Of a stretch of 64,000 nt of DNA, positions 46,783-57,456 are shown piece by piece. The stretch covers positions 103,687 through 167,686 of the forward strand of contig NZ_JFCB01000014.1 of the NCBI RefSeq assembly GCF_000725125.1. The letters are read 5' to 3'. The notes beneath the pieces are model-generated. The model was not told the DNA's origin. It saw nothing but the letters and a program-made list of their open reading frames with translations, and made no database searches. Made by a program: the position numbers and the translations under genes. Every line of letters starts with the position of its first letter. The first letter of the stretch is position 1. Source of the DNA: Streptomyces toyocaensis. Lineage in GTDB: Bacteria > Actinomycetota > Actinomycetes > Streptomycetales > Streptomycetaceae.

Positions 46783-47178
46783 ATGCAGTCGTACACGATC
46801 GGCCAGGCAGCGAGGCTGCTCGGAGTGAGCCCGGACACCGCCCGCCGCTGGGCGGACGCCGGGCGCATCTCCACGCACCGCGACGAGGGTGGACGGCGGC
46901 TCGTCGACGGGCGGGACCTCGCCGCCTTCTCGGTCGAGCTCGCCAGGGCGGGCACAGCCGAGCCGGACACCCCCTACACCTCCGCGCGCAACGCCTTCCC
47001 CGGCATCGTCACGGCGATCAAGCTCGGCGACGTCGCCGCCCAGGTCGAGATCCAGGCCGGCCCGCACCGCCTGGTCTCCCTGCTCACCCGCGAGGCCGTC
47101 GAGGAGCTGGGCCTCGAAGTAGGTATGGAGGCCACCGCCCGGGTGAAGTCGACAAACGTCCATATCGACCGCACTTGA
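46783..47178 (+). CDS. Helix-turn-helix protein with molybdate-binding Mop domain
   Basis: A 131-residue regulator-like protein. Residues 1-50 are a MerR/excisionase-type helix-turn-helix (YTIGQAARLLGVSPDTARRWADAGRISTHRDEGGRRLVDGRDLAAF); residues 65-131 are a Mop/TOBE domain (SARNAFPGIVTAIKLGDVAAQVEIQAGPHRLVSLLTREAVEELGLEVGMEATARVKSTNVHI) that binds molybdate or tungstate. It lies about 160 bases before modABC on the same strand, so it probably senses molybdate and controls uptake, a simpler counterpart of ModE. Confidence 0.92.
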   Translation: MQSYTIGQAARLLGVSPDTARRWADAGRISTHRDEGGRRLVDGRDLAAFSVELARAGTAEPDTPYTSARNAFPGIVTAIKLGDVAAQVEIQAGPHRLVSLLTREAVEELGLEVGMEATARVKSTNVHIDRT

Positions 47179-47229
47179 ACGGAACGGCACGCTCACGAGA
47201 ACGCGCGTGCACACCTGGTCGCTGCTTTT

Positions 47230-47245
47230 CCTCGCTCATGCGAGG
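47230..47245 (+). terminator. Small hairpin CCTCG-N6-CGAGG after the Mop regulator
   Basis: A 5-bp stem, 52 bases past the Mop-regulator stop and upstream of a likely modA -10 (TATGAT, 47278-47283). It may end the regulator transcript or be a weak leader element. Confidence 0.35.
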
Positions 47246-47277
47246 CGACTGGACGGAAAACCTCGCAGACGCGTCAG

Positions 47278-47283
47278 TATGAT
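47278..47283 (+). promoter_or_regulatory. -10 hexamer TATGAT for modABC
   Basis: TATGAT lies 56 bases before the modA ATG. A clear -35 at the right spacing is not seen; TGGACG is 22 bases upstream, too far for a standard promoter, as often found at activated promoters. Confidence 0.4.
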
Positions 47284-47338
47284 CGGCGTAGGGGAGGGTC
47301 GTGCGGGCTCTTCCCCCCGCCCGTCGAGGGAGTCAGCG

Positions 47339-48130
47339 ATGCCCCGTTCCGCCCACCGGTCGCACCGGGCCGTCGGCCTCGGGGCCGTCGTGCTGCTCGC
47401 GCTGAGCGCCTGCTCGCCGTCCGGCTCCTCCTCCGGCCCGGGCGCACAGGACGTGAGCGGCACGGTCACCGTGTTCGCCGCCGCCTCGCTGAAGGAGAGC
47501 TTCACGGAGCTGGGCCGGCGGTTCGAGAAGGAGCACCCGGGAGTCCGGGTCACCTTCAATTTCAGCGGCAGCGACTCCCTGGCGGCCGGCATCAACAACG
47601 GAGCGCCCGCCGACGTGTTCGCGGCGGCCAGCGCACGAACGATGAAACTCGTCACGGACGAGGGTCACACGGCGGGCAGCCCGAGGACGTTCGTCCGCAA
47701 CCGGCTGCAGATCGCCACCGAGCCGGGCAACCCGCACCGGATCGACTCCCTGCGCGACCTGTCGGCCCCGGGACGGAAAGTCGTGCTGTGCGACAGGACG
47801 GTGCCCTGCGGCGCCGCCGCGCGGACCGCGCTCACGGCCGCGGGCGTCGAACTGACACCGGTCTCCTACGAGCAGGACGTCAAGAGCGCGCTGACGAAGG
47901 TCGAACTCAAGGAGGCGGATGCCGCCGTCGTGTACCGCACGGATGTACGCGCGGCCGGTGACAAGGTGGAGGGCGTGGAGTTCCCCGAGTCCGCCGAGGC
48001 GGTCAACGACTATCCGATCGCCCGGCTCGAGAACGCCCCGAACCCCTCGGGGGCGACGGCGTTCGTGGAGCTGGTGAGGTCGGAGGAGGGCCGGGAGGTC
48101 CTGGGCGAGGCGGGGTTCCTGAAGCCATGA
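47339..48130 (+). CDS. modA: Molybdate ABC transporter, substrate-binding lipoprotein
   Basis: A 263-residue periplasm-side binding protein. The signal peptide AVGLGAVVLLALSAC ends in a lipobox, then a Ser/Gly linker. The mature protein starts VTVFAAASLKESFTELG, the ModA hallmark with the oxyanion-binding Ser, followed by FNFSGSDSLAAGINNGAPADVFAAAS and DAAVVYRTDV. It binds molybdate or tungstate and hands it to ModB. ATG 47339 has GAGGGAG upstream; the frame from 47207 is noncoding. Its stop overlaps the modB start (ATGA). Confidence 0.95.
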   Translation: MPRSAHRSHRAVGLGAVVLLALSACSPSGSSSGPGAQDVSGTVTVFAAASLKESFTELGRRFEKEHPGVRVTFNFSGSDSLAAGINNGAPADVFAAASARTMKLVTDEGHTAGSPRTFVRNRLQIATEPGNPHRIDSLRDLSAPGRKVVLCDRTVPCGAAARTALTAAGVELTPVSYEQDVKSALTKVELKEADAAVVYRTDVRAAGDKVEGVEFPESAEAVNDYPIARLENAPNPSGATAFVELVRSEEGREVLGEAGFLKP

Positions 48131-48954
48131 CCACCGGCGCGGAAACTCCCCGGAAGGCCCGCCCCCGCCCGCCGGGGCGCGGTGTCCCGCTCGCCCTCCT
48201 CGCGCCCGCCCTCGTGGGCCTGGCGTTCCTTCTGGTGCCCCTCCTGGCCCTCCTCCTCCGCGCTCCCTGGCGCAGCCTGCCCGAACAGCTGACCAGTCCG
48301 GAGGTGTGGGAGGCGTTGCGCCTGTCGCTGTTCTGCGCCACGGCGGCGACCGCGCTGAGCCTGGTCGTCGGAGTCCCGCTGGCCTGGCTGCTCGCCCGCA
48401 CCGACTTCCCCGGCCGTGGTCTGCTCCGTGCCCTGGTGACGCTCCCGCTGGTGCTGCCCCCGGTTGTGGGCGGTGTCGCCCTGCTGCTCGCGCTGGGCCG
48501 CAACGGCGTCGTGGGCCAGTGGCTGGACGCGTGGTTCGGCGTCACCCTGCCGTTCACCACCGCGGGCGTCGTCCTCGCGGAGACGTTCGTGGCGATGCCG
48601 TTCCTCGTCATCAGCGTCGAGGGCACGCTGCGGGCCGCGGACCCGCGCTTCGAGGAGGCGGCCGCCACACTGGGCGCGTCCCGGTTCACCGCGTTCCGCC
48701 GCGTCACCCTGCCGCTGATCGCCCCGGGCATCGCCGCCGGTGCCGTGCTCGCCTGGGCCAGGGCCCTCGGCGAGTTCGGCGCGACGATCACCTTCGCCGG
48801 CAACTTCCCCGGCCGCACCCAGACCATGCCGCTGGCCGTCTACCTGGCCCTGCAGAACGACCCGGCGGCCGCGATCGCGCTCAGCCTGGTCCTGCTGGCG
48901 GTGTCCATCGCCGTCCTCGCGGGGCTCCGGGACCGCTGGATGAGGACGGTCTGA
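48127..48954 (+). CDS. modB: Molybdate ABC transporter permease
   Basis: A 275-residue inner-membrane permease with about six helices. The cytoplasmic coupling motif is EEAAATLGASRFTAFRRVTLPLIAPGI, and ALGEFGATITFAGNFPGRTQT is the conserved ModB/CysT segment. LPLVLPPVVGGVALLLALG is the preceding helix. ATG 48127 overlaps the modA stop by four bases, so the proteins are translationally coupled. It forms the membrane channel of the molybdate importer. Confidence 0.95.
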   Translation: MTTGAETPRKARPRPPGRGVPLALLAPALVGLAFLLVPLLALLLRAPWRSLPEQLTSPEVWEALRLSLFCATAATALSLVVGVPLAWLLARTDFPGRGLLRALVTLPLVLPPVVGGVALLLALGRNGVVGQWLDAWFGVTLPFTTAGVVLAETFVAMPFLVISVEGTLRAADPRFEEAAATLGASRFTAFRRVTLPLIAPGIAAGAVLAWARALGEFGATITFAGNFPGRTQTMPLAVYLALQNDPAAAIALSLVLLAVSIAVLAGLRDRWMRTV

Positions 48955-48958
48955 CGCC

Positions 48959-50068
48959 ATGCCCAAGCATCCCGAGACCCTGCCCGGCCCGGCGGGCGCC
49001 ATGCCCGGGCCCGGCTCCGGCCCCGGCCCCGAGGGACTGGACGCCCGGCTCGTGGTGGACCGCGGTTCCTTCCACCTGGACGTCGCGCTGACCGCCGCGC
49101 CCGGCGACGTCGTCGCCCTGCTGGGCCCGAACGGCGCCGGCAAGACCACCGCCCTGCGTGCCCTGGCGGGCCTGGCGCCCCTCACCGCGGGCCATCTGCG
49201 TCTCGACGGCGCGGACCTGCACCGCACGCCGCCGGAGTCCCGTCCGGTGGGTGTCGTCTTCCAGGACTACCTGCTCTTCCCGCATCTGACCGCCCTCGAC
49301 AACGTGGCCTTCGGGCCGCGCTGCCGGGGCGCCGGGAAGGCGGAGGCACGTGCCCGGGCCGCCGCGTGGCTGGACCGTATGGGGCTCAGCGAGCACGCCG
49401 GGGCCCGGCCCCGGCACCTCTCCGGCGGTCAGGCCCAGCGGGTGGCACTCGCCCGCGCCCTGGCCACCCACCCCCGGCTGCTGCTCCTGGACGAACCGCT
49501 CGCCGCCCTGGACGCACGCACCAGGCTGGAGGTGCGGGCACGGCTGCGCCGTCATCTGGCCGCCTTCGAGGCCGTGGCGGTCCTGGTCACGCACGACCCG
49601 CTGGACGCCATGGTGCTGGCCGACCGCCTGGTGGTCGTGGAGCGGGGCCGGATCGTGCAGGAGGGCACGCCGTCCGACATCGCCCGCCACCCGCGCACCG
49701 AGTACATCGCCCAGCTCGTCGGCCTCAACCTCTACCGCGGGCAGGGCGACGGCCACACGGTGCGGCTCGACGCGGGGCCCGCCGTCAGCACCACGGAGGA
49801 CCTCTCCGGGCCGGTGTTCGTGGCCTTCCCGCCCGGCGCCGTCACCCTGCACCGGGACCGGCCCACGGGATCGAGCGCCCGCAACCTCTGGCGCTGCGCG
49901 GTGGCCGGACTGGAGACCCACGGGGACCAGATCCGCGCGGAACTCACCGGCGAACTGTCCCTGGCCGCCGACCTGACCACGGTCGCCGCGGCCGAACTCG
50001 ACCTGCACCCGGGCGCGCCGGTGTGGGCGGCGGTCAAGGCGACGCAGACACACGCGTACCCGGCCTGA
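48959..50068 (+). CDS. modC: Molybdate ABC transporter ATP-binding protein
   Basis: A 369-residue ATPase that powers molybdate uptake. Walker A is LGPNGAGKTT, the Q-loop is VVFQDYLLFPH, the signature is LSGGQAQRVALARAL and Walker B is LLLLDEPLAALD, with His in LVTHDPLDAM. The C-terminal 110 residues form a TOBE domain (NLYRGQGDGHTVRLDAG and on) that binds molybdate and can inhibit transport. The first 25 residues are a Pro/Gly-rich extension. It begins four bases after modB and ends the operon at a strong bidirectional terminator. Confidence 0.96.
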   Translation: MPKHPETLPGPAGAMPGPGSGPGPEGLDARLVVDRGSFHLDVALTAAPGDVVALLGPNGAGKTTALRALAGLAPLTAGHLRLDGADLHRTPPESRPVGVVFQDYLLFPHLTALDNVAFGPRCRGAGKAEARARAAAWLDRMGLSEHAGARPRHLSGGQAQRVALARALATHPRLLLLDEPLAALDARTRLEVRARLRRHLAAFEAVAVLVTHDPLDAMVLADRLVVVERGRIVQEGTPSDIARHPRTEYIAQLVGLNLYRGQGDGHTVRLDAGPAVSTTEDLSGPVFVAFPPGAVTLHRDRPTGSSARNLWRCAVAGLETHGDQIRAELTGELSLAADLTTVAAAELDLHPGAPVWAAVKATQTHAYPA

Positions 50069-50089
50069 GGGGCCGCCCTGGCACAGCGA

Positions 50090-50120
50090 AGGGCCCCGCT
50101 CCTGCTGCTAGCGGGGCCCT
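50090..50120. terminator. Bidirectional terminator between modC and gcvP
   Basis: AGGGCCCCGCT (50090-50100) pairs perfectly with AGCGGGGCCCT (50110-50120) around a nine-base loop. It lies between the convergent stops at 50068 and 50130, and serves both operons. Confidence 0.9.
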
Positions 50121-50129
50121 CCTGGTGCG

Positions 50130-53015
<2,886 letters not shown>

Positions 53016-53017
53016 TG

Positions 53018-53029
53018 AGGAGGCCTCCT
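53018..53029 (-). promoter_or_regulatory. gcvP ribosome binding site inside palindrome AGGAGGCCTCCT
   Basis: The Shine-Dalgarno AGGAGG lies eight bases before ATG 53015 and is directly preceded or followed by its own complement CCTCCT. The complementary bases could pair with the site in an alternative fold of the riboswitch leader, blocking translation when glycine is low; that mechanism is inference. Confidence 0.6.
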
Positions 53030-53082
53030 GGTCCGACGACCTTCGAGGGGCACCACGGCGCAGGTGCCCGGACGGCCTCCCC

Positions 53083-53284
53083 CTCTGTCATCTCAACCTG
53101 AGAGCTTCACCGGACCGCCCGTGGGGGACCCGGCTTTCACCGTCGGTGAGAGCGGAAGCCGTCGACACCCGCCCTGCTTTCCAGAGTGACCTCGTCCGTG
53201 CGGTACGTGTGCCTGAGAGATTCCGGGGAGGATTTGCTCCTTCGGCGCCTCCGATGGTGCCTGGAGGACTCTCCCGCACGGGGT
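53083..53284 (-). promoter_or_regulatory. Tandem glycine riboswitch of gcvP
   Basis: The minus-strand leader contains two glycine aptamers in the usual order. Aptamer 1 (about 53203-53284) shows GCGGGAGAGTC, GGCGCCGAAGGAGCAA and ATCTCTCAGGCAC; aptamer 2 (about 53083-53190) shows CTCTGGAAAGCAGGG, CACCGACGGTGAAAGCC and GCTCTCAGGTTGAGATGACAGAGGGGGAGG. The GGAGCAA and CTCTCAGG elements are the conserved core. The two aptamers bind glycine cooperatively and turn on gcvP. In Streptomyces, gcvP and gcvTH are known to have such leaders. Confidence 0.92.
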
Positions 53285-53399
53285 CAGCGGCCGATTGCCA
53301 GCCTACCAGCGAGCACCGCGCCGGGACCTCGAGTGGCCGCGCCGCCGATTGTGCCGTTCTGTAGTGCTTACGGATGAGTTTGCGACCAGTGGAGGGCCC

Positions 53400-53774
53400 G
53401 TGCAGACCGACATCGATCCGCGCCATCTGATCGGCCGCAAGGCGTTCGACCGCAACGGAACCCGGATCGGCACGATCGACGAGGTGTACCTCGACGACGC
53501 CACCGGCGTACCGGAATGGGCGGCGATACGCACCGGTCTGTTCAGCAGGGACGCCTTCGTCCCCCTGGAACCCAGCGAGCTGATCGACGGCGCCCTCCAC
53601 GTGCCGTTCGAACGCGCCCTGATCAGGGACGCTCCCGACTTCGGCGTGGGCCGCCACCTCTCCCCCGAGCAGGAGCTCCAGCTCTACCACCACTACGGCC
53701 TGGACGTCGCCGCCCCACCCGCCCTGCCGGACCGCGACTTCGGCAGGCTCGCGGGGAAGGACAAGCAGGTCTGA
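53400..53774 (+). CDS. PRC-barrel domain protein
   Basis: A 124-residue protein whose core is a PRC-barrel: DPRHLIGRKAFDRNGTRIGTIDEVYLDDATGVPEWAAIRTG then FVPLEPSELIDGALHVPFERALIRDAPDF, followed by a C-terminal LSPEQELQLYHHYGLD helix. PRC barrels bind RNA or other proteins and occur in photosynthetic reaction centre and RimM-like proteins; a role in general stress or RNA binding is possible but unknown. GTG 53400 has GGAGGG four bases upstream. It converges on DNA polymerase IV with a 10-base gap. Confidence 0.85.
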   Translation: MQTDIDPRHLIGRKAFDRNGTRIGTIDEVYLDDATGVPEWAAIRTGLFSRDAFVPLEPSELIDGALHVPFERALIRDAPDFGVGRHLSPEQELQLYHHYGLDVAAPPALPDRDFGRLAGKDKQV

Positions 53775-53784
53775 CCCGCCCCGC

Positions 53785-55176
53785 TCACCCGCTCCCCGGC
53801 CCTCTCCCCCCGCCGGCCCGCACGCCCTCGCTCTCCCCCGGTCCCCGTGACACCAGCGGCAGCGGCTCCGCCGGTTCCAGGGCCGGGTCGTCGACGCGGA
53901 AGGTCTTCACCCGGCCGGGCTCCGAGTCGGGGGTCTCGAAGCGCACCGTGACCCGGCCCAGTCCGCTGCCCTGCACCCACCCGTGCCCGTGGAGGGCGTG
54001 CCGTACGTCGTGTCCCGCCGGCCAGCGCCGCTCGGCGGGCGCCGGGCTCTCCGCCGCGGGCACGGCCTCGGGCTCCTCGCCGGCCGCCTCCCTCACACCG
54101 CCGCCCGCCGCCTGTGCGAACAGATCCTCCTGCGTGTAGTCGGCCAGTCCGCTGACCCCCACCCCCAGCAGCCGCACCCCGCCCGTGGTGTCGACCGAGT
54201 CCAGCAGCCGTGCCGCGGCCTCCCGCACCACGGCCGGGTCGTCGGTGGGTCCGCGCAGGGTCTCCGACCGGGTCAGCGTGGAGAAGTCGTACCGCCGTAC
54301 CTTCAGCACGATGGTCCGCCCGGACAGGCCCGCCCCGCGCAGTCTGCGCACACACCGGTCGGCGAGCCGCTGCACCTCCGCCCCGACCCGCCCCCGGTCG
54401 TGGATGTCCACGTCGTAGGTGTCCTCGACGGACACCGACTTCGTCTCCCGCTCGGCCACCACCGGCCGCTCGTCGCGCGCCAGGGCCATCGCGAACAGCG
54501 CGTGCCCGTGGGCCCGGCCCAGCAGCCGTACGAGCTCGTCCTCCCCCGCCTCGGCGAGCTCGCCGACCGTGTGGATCCCGGCCCGGCGCAGATGGTCACC
54601 GGTCGCAGGGCCCACGCCCGGCAGGGTCCGGACCGACAGCGGCCCCAGCAGCGCCCGCTCCGTCCCCGGCTCGATCAGCACCAGCCCGTCCGGTTTCGCC
54701 TGCTCCGACGCGATCTTCGCGAGCATCTTGGAGGCCGCCAGTCCCACCGATCCGGTGAGCCCCGTCACCGCCCGTATGTCCGCGCGGAGTTTCGACCCGG
54801 CCAGGCGGGCCGACCGCTCGTCCCAGGCGGTACCACCGGCCTCCAGATCCACGAACGCCTCGTCCAGGCTCAGTGGCTCCACCAGCGGCGACACGGCCCT
54901 CAGCAGCCCCATCACCTGCTCGCTGATCGACCGGTAGAGGGCGAACCTCGGCACCAGGTACGCGGCGTTCGGCGCCAGCCGCCGGGCCTGGGCCATGGGC
55001 ATCGCCGAGTGGACGCCGAAGACCCGCGCCTCGTACGAGGCGGTGGCGACCACACCACGCGGTCCGAGCCCGCCCACGACGACGGCCTTCCCGCGCAGAC
55101 TCGGCTTCGACGCCTGCTCCACCGAGGCGAAGAAGGCATCCATGTCGAGATGCAGGATCGTGGGCGCGGATCTCAC
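53785..55176 (-). CDS. dinB: DNA polymerase IV, Y-family
   Basis: A 463-residue Y-family polymerase that copies past damaged bases with low fidelity. The catalytic acidic residues are in ILHLDMDAFFASVEQ (Asp at the usual place) and LSLDEAFVDLEAGG; the helix-hairpin-helix is LPGVGPATGDHLRRAGI. The little finger and a Pro-rich tail follow, with TQEDLF as a beta-clamp-binding motif near residue 350. GTG 55176 lacks a ribosome binding site; CAGCAT seven bases upstream suggests a leaderless start. It is one gene beside PRC protein and far from recA or lexA. Confidence 0.94.
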   Translation of the reverse strand: MRSAPTILHLDMDAFFASVEQASKPSLRGKAVVVGGLGPRGVVATASYEARVFGVHSAMPMAQARRLAPNAAYLVPRFALYRSISEQVMGLLRAVSPLVEPLSLDEAFVDLEAGGTAWDERSARLAGSKLRADIRAVTGLTGSVGLAASKMLAKIASEQAKPDGLVLIEPGTERALLGPLSVRTLPGVGPATGDHLRRAGIHTVGELAEAGEDELVRLLGRAHGHALFAMALARDERPVVAERETKSVSVEDTYDVDIHDRGRVGAEVQRLADRCVRRLRGAGLSGRTIVLKVRRYDFSTLTRSETLRGPTDDPAVVREAAARLLDSVDTTGGVRLLGVGVSGLADYTQEDLFAQAAGGGVREAAGEEPEAVPAAESPAPAERRWPAGHDVRHALHGHGWVQGSGLGRVTVRFETPDSEPGRVKTFRVDDPALEPAEPLPLVSRGPGESEGVRAGGGRGPGSG

Positions 55177-55207
55177 ATGTCCGATGCTGCCCTACGCCAC
55201 TGACAAC

Positions 55208-55223
55208 GCCCTCCCCGGAGGGC
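55208..55223. terminator. Hairpin GCCCTCC-CC-GGAGGGC between MerR and dinB
   Basis: A 7-bp stem with a tiny loop between the MerR stop (55245) and the dinB start (55176) on the minus strand. It may end the long upstream operon. A weak terminator call. Confidence 0.45.
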
Positions 55224-55244
55224 CAGGAACCGCCGGGCGGCGCC

Positions 55245-55928
55245 TCAGACGGCCTTGTTGCGCCGGCGCGCCAGCTCGTCCATCGGGTTGTGGCCGACCA
55301 GGGTCTCCCCGGTGTCGATGCGCTCCCCGTGCAGCTGAGACAACGCGCTCTCGACGTCCCGCCACACCACTCCCACCGCGATGCCGAAGACCCCCTGGCC
55401 GCCCTGGAGCAGGGCGTGCACCTCGTCGGGCGAGGTGCACTCGTAGACCGTGGCCCCGTCGCTCATCAGCGTCATGCGCTCCAGGTCGCTGAAGCCTCGC
55501 TCGCGCAGATGCTGCACGGCGGTGCGGATGTTCTGCAGGGAGACGCCCGTGTCCAGGAACCGCTTGACGATCTTCAGCACGACGACGTCGCGGAAGCTGT
55601 ACAGACGTTGGGTCCCCGACCCGTGGGCCGGTCGCACACTCGGCTCGACCAGCCCGGTGCGGGCCCAGTAGTCCAGCTGCCGGTAGGTGATGCCGGCGGC
55701 GGCGCAGGCCGTGGGCCCCCGGTAGCCGACCTCCTCGGACGTCATGGCCGCCGCCCCTCCGCCGCTCAGCACGGCCGTCGGCCGCTGCGGAACGTGATCG
55801 ATCGTGCTGCCCTGCACCCGATACGCCCCTCCCGCACGGAGCCGCGAGCTCTGGGGAGGATACGGCCCGCTCGCCCCGAAACCGGGTCCGGGGGCACCCC
55901 CAGCCGTACCGTCGCCGCTGCTTCTCAC
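55245..55928 (-). CDS. MerR family transcriptional regulator
   Basis: A 227-residue regulator. GTG 55928 has the strong site GGAGGT five bases upstream and is preferred to ATG 55745, giving an extra 60-residue low-complexity N-terminus (GVRSSGDGTAGGAPGPGFG). The winged helix reads GPTACAAAGITYRQLDYWARTGLVEPSVRPAHGSGTQRLYSFRDVVVLKIVKRFLDTGVSLQNIRTAVQ. The effector part has TLMSDGATVYECTSPDEV. In mycobacteria the corresponding gene lies in the garA cluster near gcvB; the target is unknown. Confidence 0.9.
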   Translation of the reverse strand: MRSSGDGTAGGAPGPGFGASGPYPPQSSRLRAGGAYRVQGSTIDHVPQRPTAVLSGGGAAAMTSEEVGYRGPTACAAAGITYRQLDYWARTGLVEPSVRPAHGSGTQRLYSFRDVVVLKIVKRFLDTGVSLQNIRTAVQHLRERGFSDLERMTLMSDGATVYECTSPDEVHALLQGGQGVFGIAVGVVWRDVESALSQLHGERIDTGETLVGHNPMDELARRRNKAV

Positions 55929-56120
55929 GCCGACCTCCGTCCTTGACCTGCCTCCTCGACGGTAGGCAGTCACCAAGGGTGCGTCAACGATCGCCACACT
56001 CGGCACGCCGAGTGATAATCACCCTAAGAGTGGTTTAACGTGCCCCACCACGGGGAAAGGCTAGCCGAATGCCCCGAGGGGAGCGTCGCGGCCGGCTGAC
56101 GCGGTGGCGACCGCATCCGC

Positions 56121-56594
56121 TCACTGGTTGCTGCTTCCGAAGTCCTCCGGCGAGATCTGGTCGAGGAACTCGCGGAACTTCTCCACTTCGTCCTCCTGCT
56201 CGTCGGGAATGGCGATCCCGGCATCGTCGAGCACCGTGTCGCTGCCGTAGATGGGCGTGCCGGTGCGCAGGGCCAGCGCTATGGCGTCGGAGGGACGGGC
56301 ACTGACCTCCACCCCGCTGGCGAAGACCAGCTCCGCGTAGAAGACGCCCTCGCGCAGGTCGGTGATACGGACTTCCGTGAGCTCCTGTCCGACGGCTTCC
56401 AGCACGTCCTTGAACAGGTCGTGGGTCAGCGGCCGTGCGGGTGCCATGCCCTGCTGGGCGAAGGCGATGGCCGTCGCCTCCCCGGGTCCGATCCAGATGG
56501 GGAGGTAGCGGTCGCCGCCCACTTCACGCAACAGCACGATCGGTTGGTTGGAGGGCATTTCGACCCGGACACCTACGACATCGAGCTCGTTCAC
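56121..56594 (-). CDS. Bifunctional nuclease family protein (DUF151)
   Basis: A 157-residue protein of the DUF151/bifunctional nuclease family. LDVVGVRVEMPSNQPIVLLREVGGDRYLPIWIGPGEATAI and ITDLREGVFYAELVF and ARPSDAIALALRTGTPIYGSD are the conserved strands, with acidic residues suited to metal binding. Plant relatives cut RNA and DNA; the bacterial function is not known. It belongs to the garA cluster. GTG 56594 lies six bases after TAGGGT, so the mRNA is probably leaderless and separate from the ftsR transcript. Confidence 0.9.
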   Translation of the reverse strand: MNELDVVGVRVEMPSNQPIVLLREVGGDRYLPIWIGPGEATAIAFAQQGMAPARPLTHDLFKDVLEAVGQELTEVRITDLREGVFYAELVFASGVEVSARPSDAIALALRTGTPIYGSDTVLDDAGIAIPDEQEDEVEKFREFLDQISPEDFGSSNQ

Positions 56595-56600
56595 ACAGCA

Positions 56601-56606
56601 ACCCTA
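56601..56606 (-). promoter_or_regulatory. -10 hexamer TAGGGT for leaderless DUF151 mRNA
   Basis: On the minus strand TAGGGT ends six bases before GTG 56594. No ribosome binding site is present. Confidence 0.6.
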
Positions 56607-56676
56607 GGCCGTGCCCGGGACGTTTGGGTAGTCGGGCAGGGAACGGGTGGCCGATCCGGCCCTCCGCCCGCTCCCC

Positions 56677-57417
56677 TCAGGGCAGCCGCACACCCAGCGC
56701 CGACCGCACCAGCGCCGCGTGGAGTCCCGCCGTGAGCGCGGCCAGCTCCTTCGTACGGGCCTCGGCGTGCGCCCGGGTCTGCGGGTTGCGGTGGCGCCGC
56801 AGCGGGGCGACGACCTGGTCCACCAGGCCGGCCTCCCGGTCGGCGGCGGCCTTCATCGCCCTCAGATGACGTGGCTCGATCCCGAACCGCCCCAGCTCGG
56901 TGATGAGCCCGGCCACGGTCACCGCCTCGGCGTCGTACATCCCGCCCTCGACCGGGGCGAGCAGCCCGTACGACTCCCACTCGGTGAGCTCGGCCTCGTC
57001 GACGCCCGCGGCCGCGAGCAGCTGAGCACGCCCGACACGGGCCGCGGTGGGCCCGTCCGCGGCCGGTTCCCTGGCGGCCTCACCATCACCCGGACGGCTC
57101 AGCGCCGGCAGCTGGACGGCCTCTCCGCGCTCCATGGCCGCCAGGTGCTCACGGATCACCTTGAGCGGCAGGTAGTGGTCCCGCTGCATCCTCAGCACAT
57201 GACCGAGACGCTCGACGTCCCCGGCGCTGAACTTGCGGTACCCCGACGGGGTCCGCTGCGGTTCGATCAGCCCCTCCGTCTCCAGGAAACGGATCTTGGA
57301 GATGGTGACCTCGGGGAACTCCTCGCGCAGCACGTTCAGCACCGCGCCGATGCTCATCAGCCCGGTGCCCGTCGCGGCGGCGCCGTTGCCGGCACCGCCG
57401 CTCGGTGTCTGAAGCAT
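56677..57417 (-). CDS. ftsR: MerR-like transcriptional regulator FtsR
   Basis: A 246-residue regulator. MSIGAVLNVLREEFPEVTISKIRFLETEGLIEPQRTPSGYRKFSAGDVERLGHVLRMQRDHYLPLKVIREHL is the MerR winged helix, and the long C-terminal effector domain contains ESYGLLAPVEGGMYDAEAVTVAGLITELGRFGIEPRHLR. This order and sequence match FtsR, which activates ftsZ and cell division in corynebacteria and is present in mycobacteria next to garA, as here. GGGGAAGG lies seven bases before ATG 57417. A hairpin separates it from the garA-like gene upstream. Confidence 0.88.
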   Translation of the reverse strand: MLQTPSGGAGNGAAATGTGLMSIGAVLNVLREEFPEVTISKIRFLETEGLIEPQRTPSGYRKFSAGDVERLGHVLRMQRDHYLPLKVIREHLAAMERGEAVQLPALSRPGDGEAAREPAADGPTAARVGRAQLLAAAGVDEAELTEWESYGLLAPVEGGMYDAEAVTVAGLITELGRFGIEPRHLRAMKAAADREAGLVDQVVAPLRRHRNPQTRAHAEARTKELAALTAGLHAALVRSALGVRLP

Positions 57418-57434
57418 GGACCTTCCCCGAAGTT

Positions 57435-57453
57435 CCCCGGACGGAGTCCGGGG
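57435..57453 (-). terminator. Hairpin CCCCGGAC-GGA-GTCCGGGG between garA-like gene and ftsR
   Basis: A perfect 8-bp stem four bases past the FHA gene stop. It may end transcription or protect the upstream mRNA end. ftsR begins 18 bases beyond it. Confidence 0.6.
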
Positions 57454-57456
57454 CGG

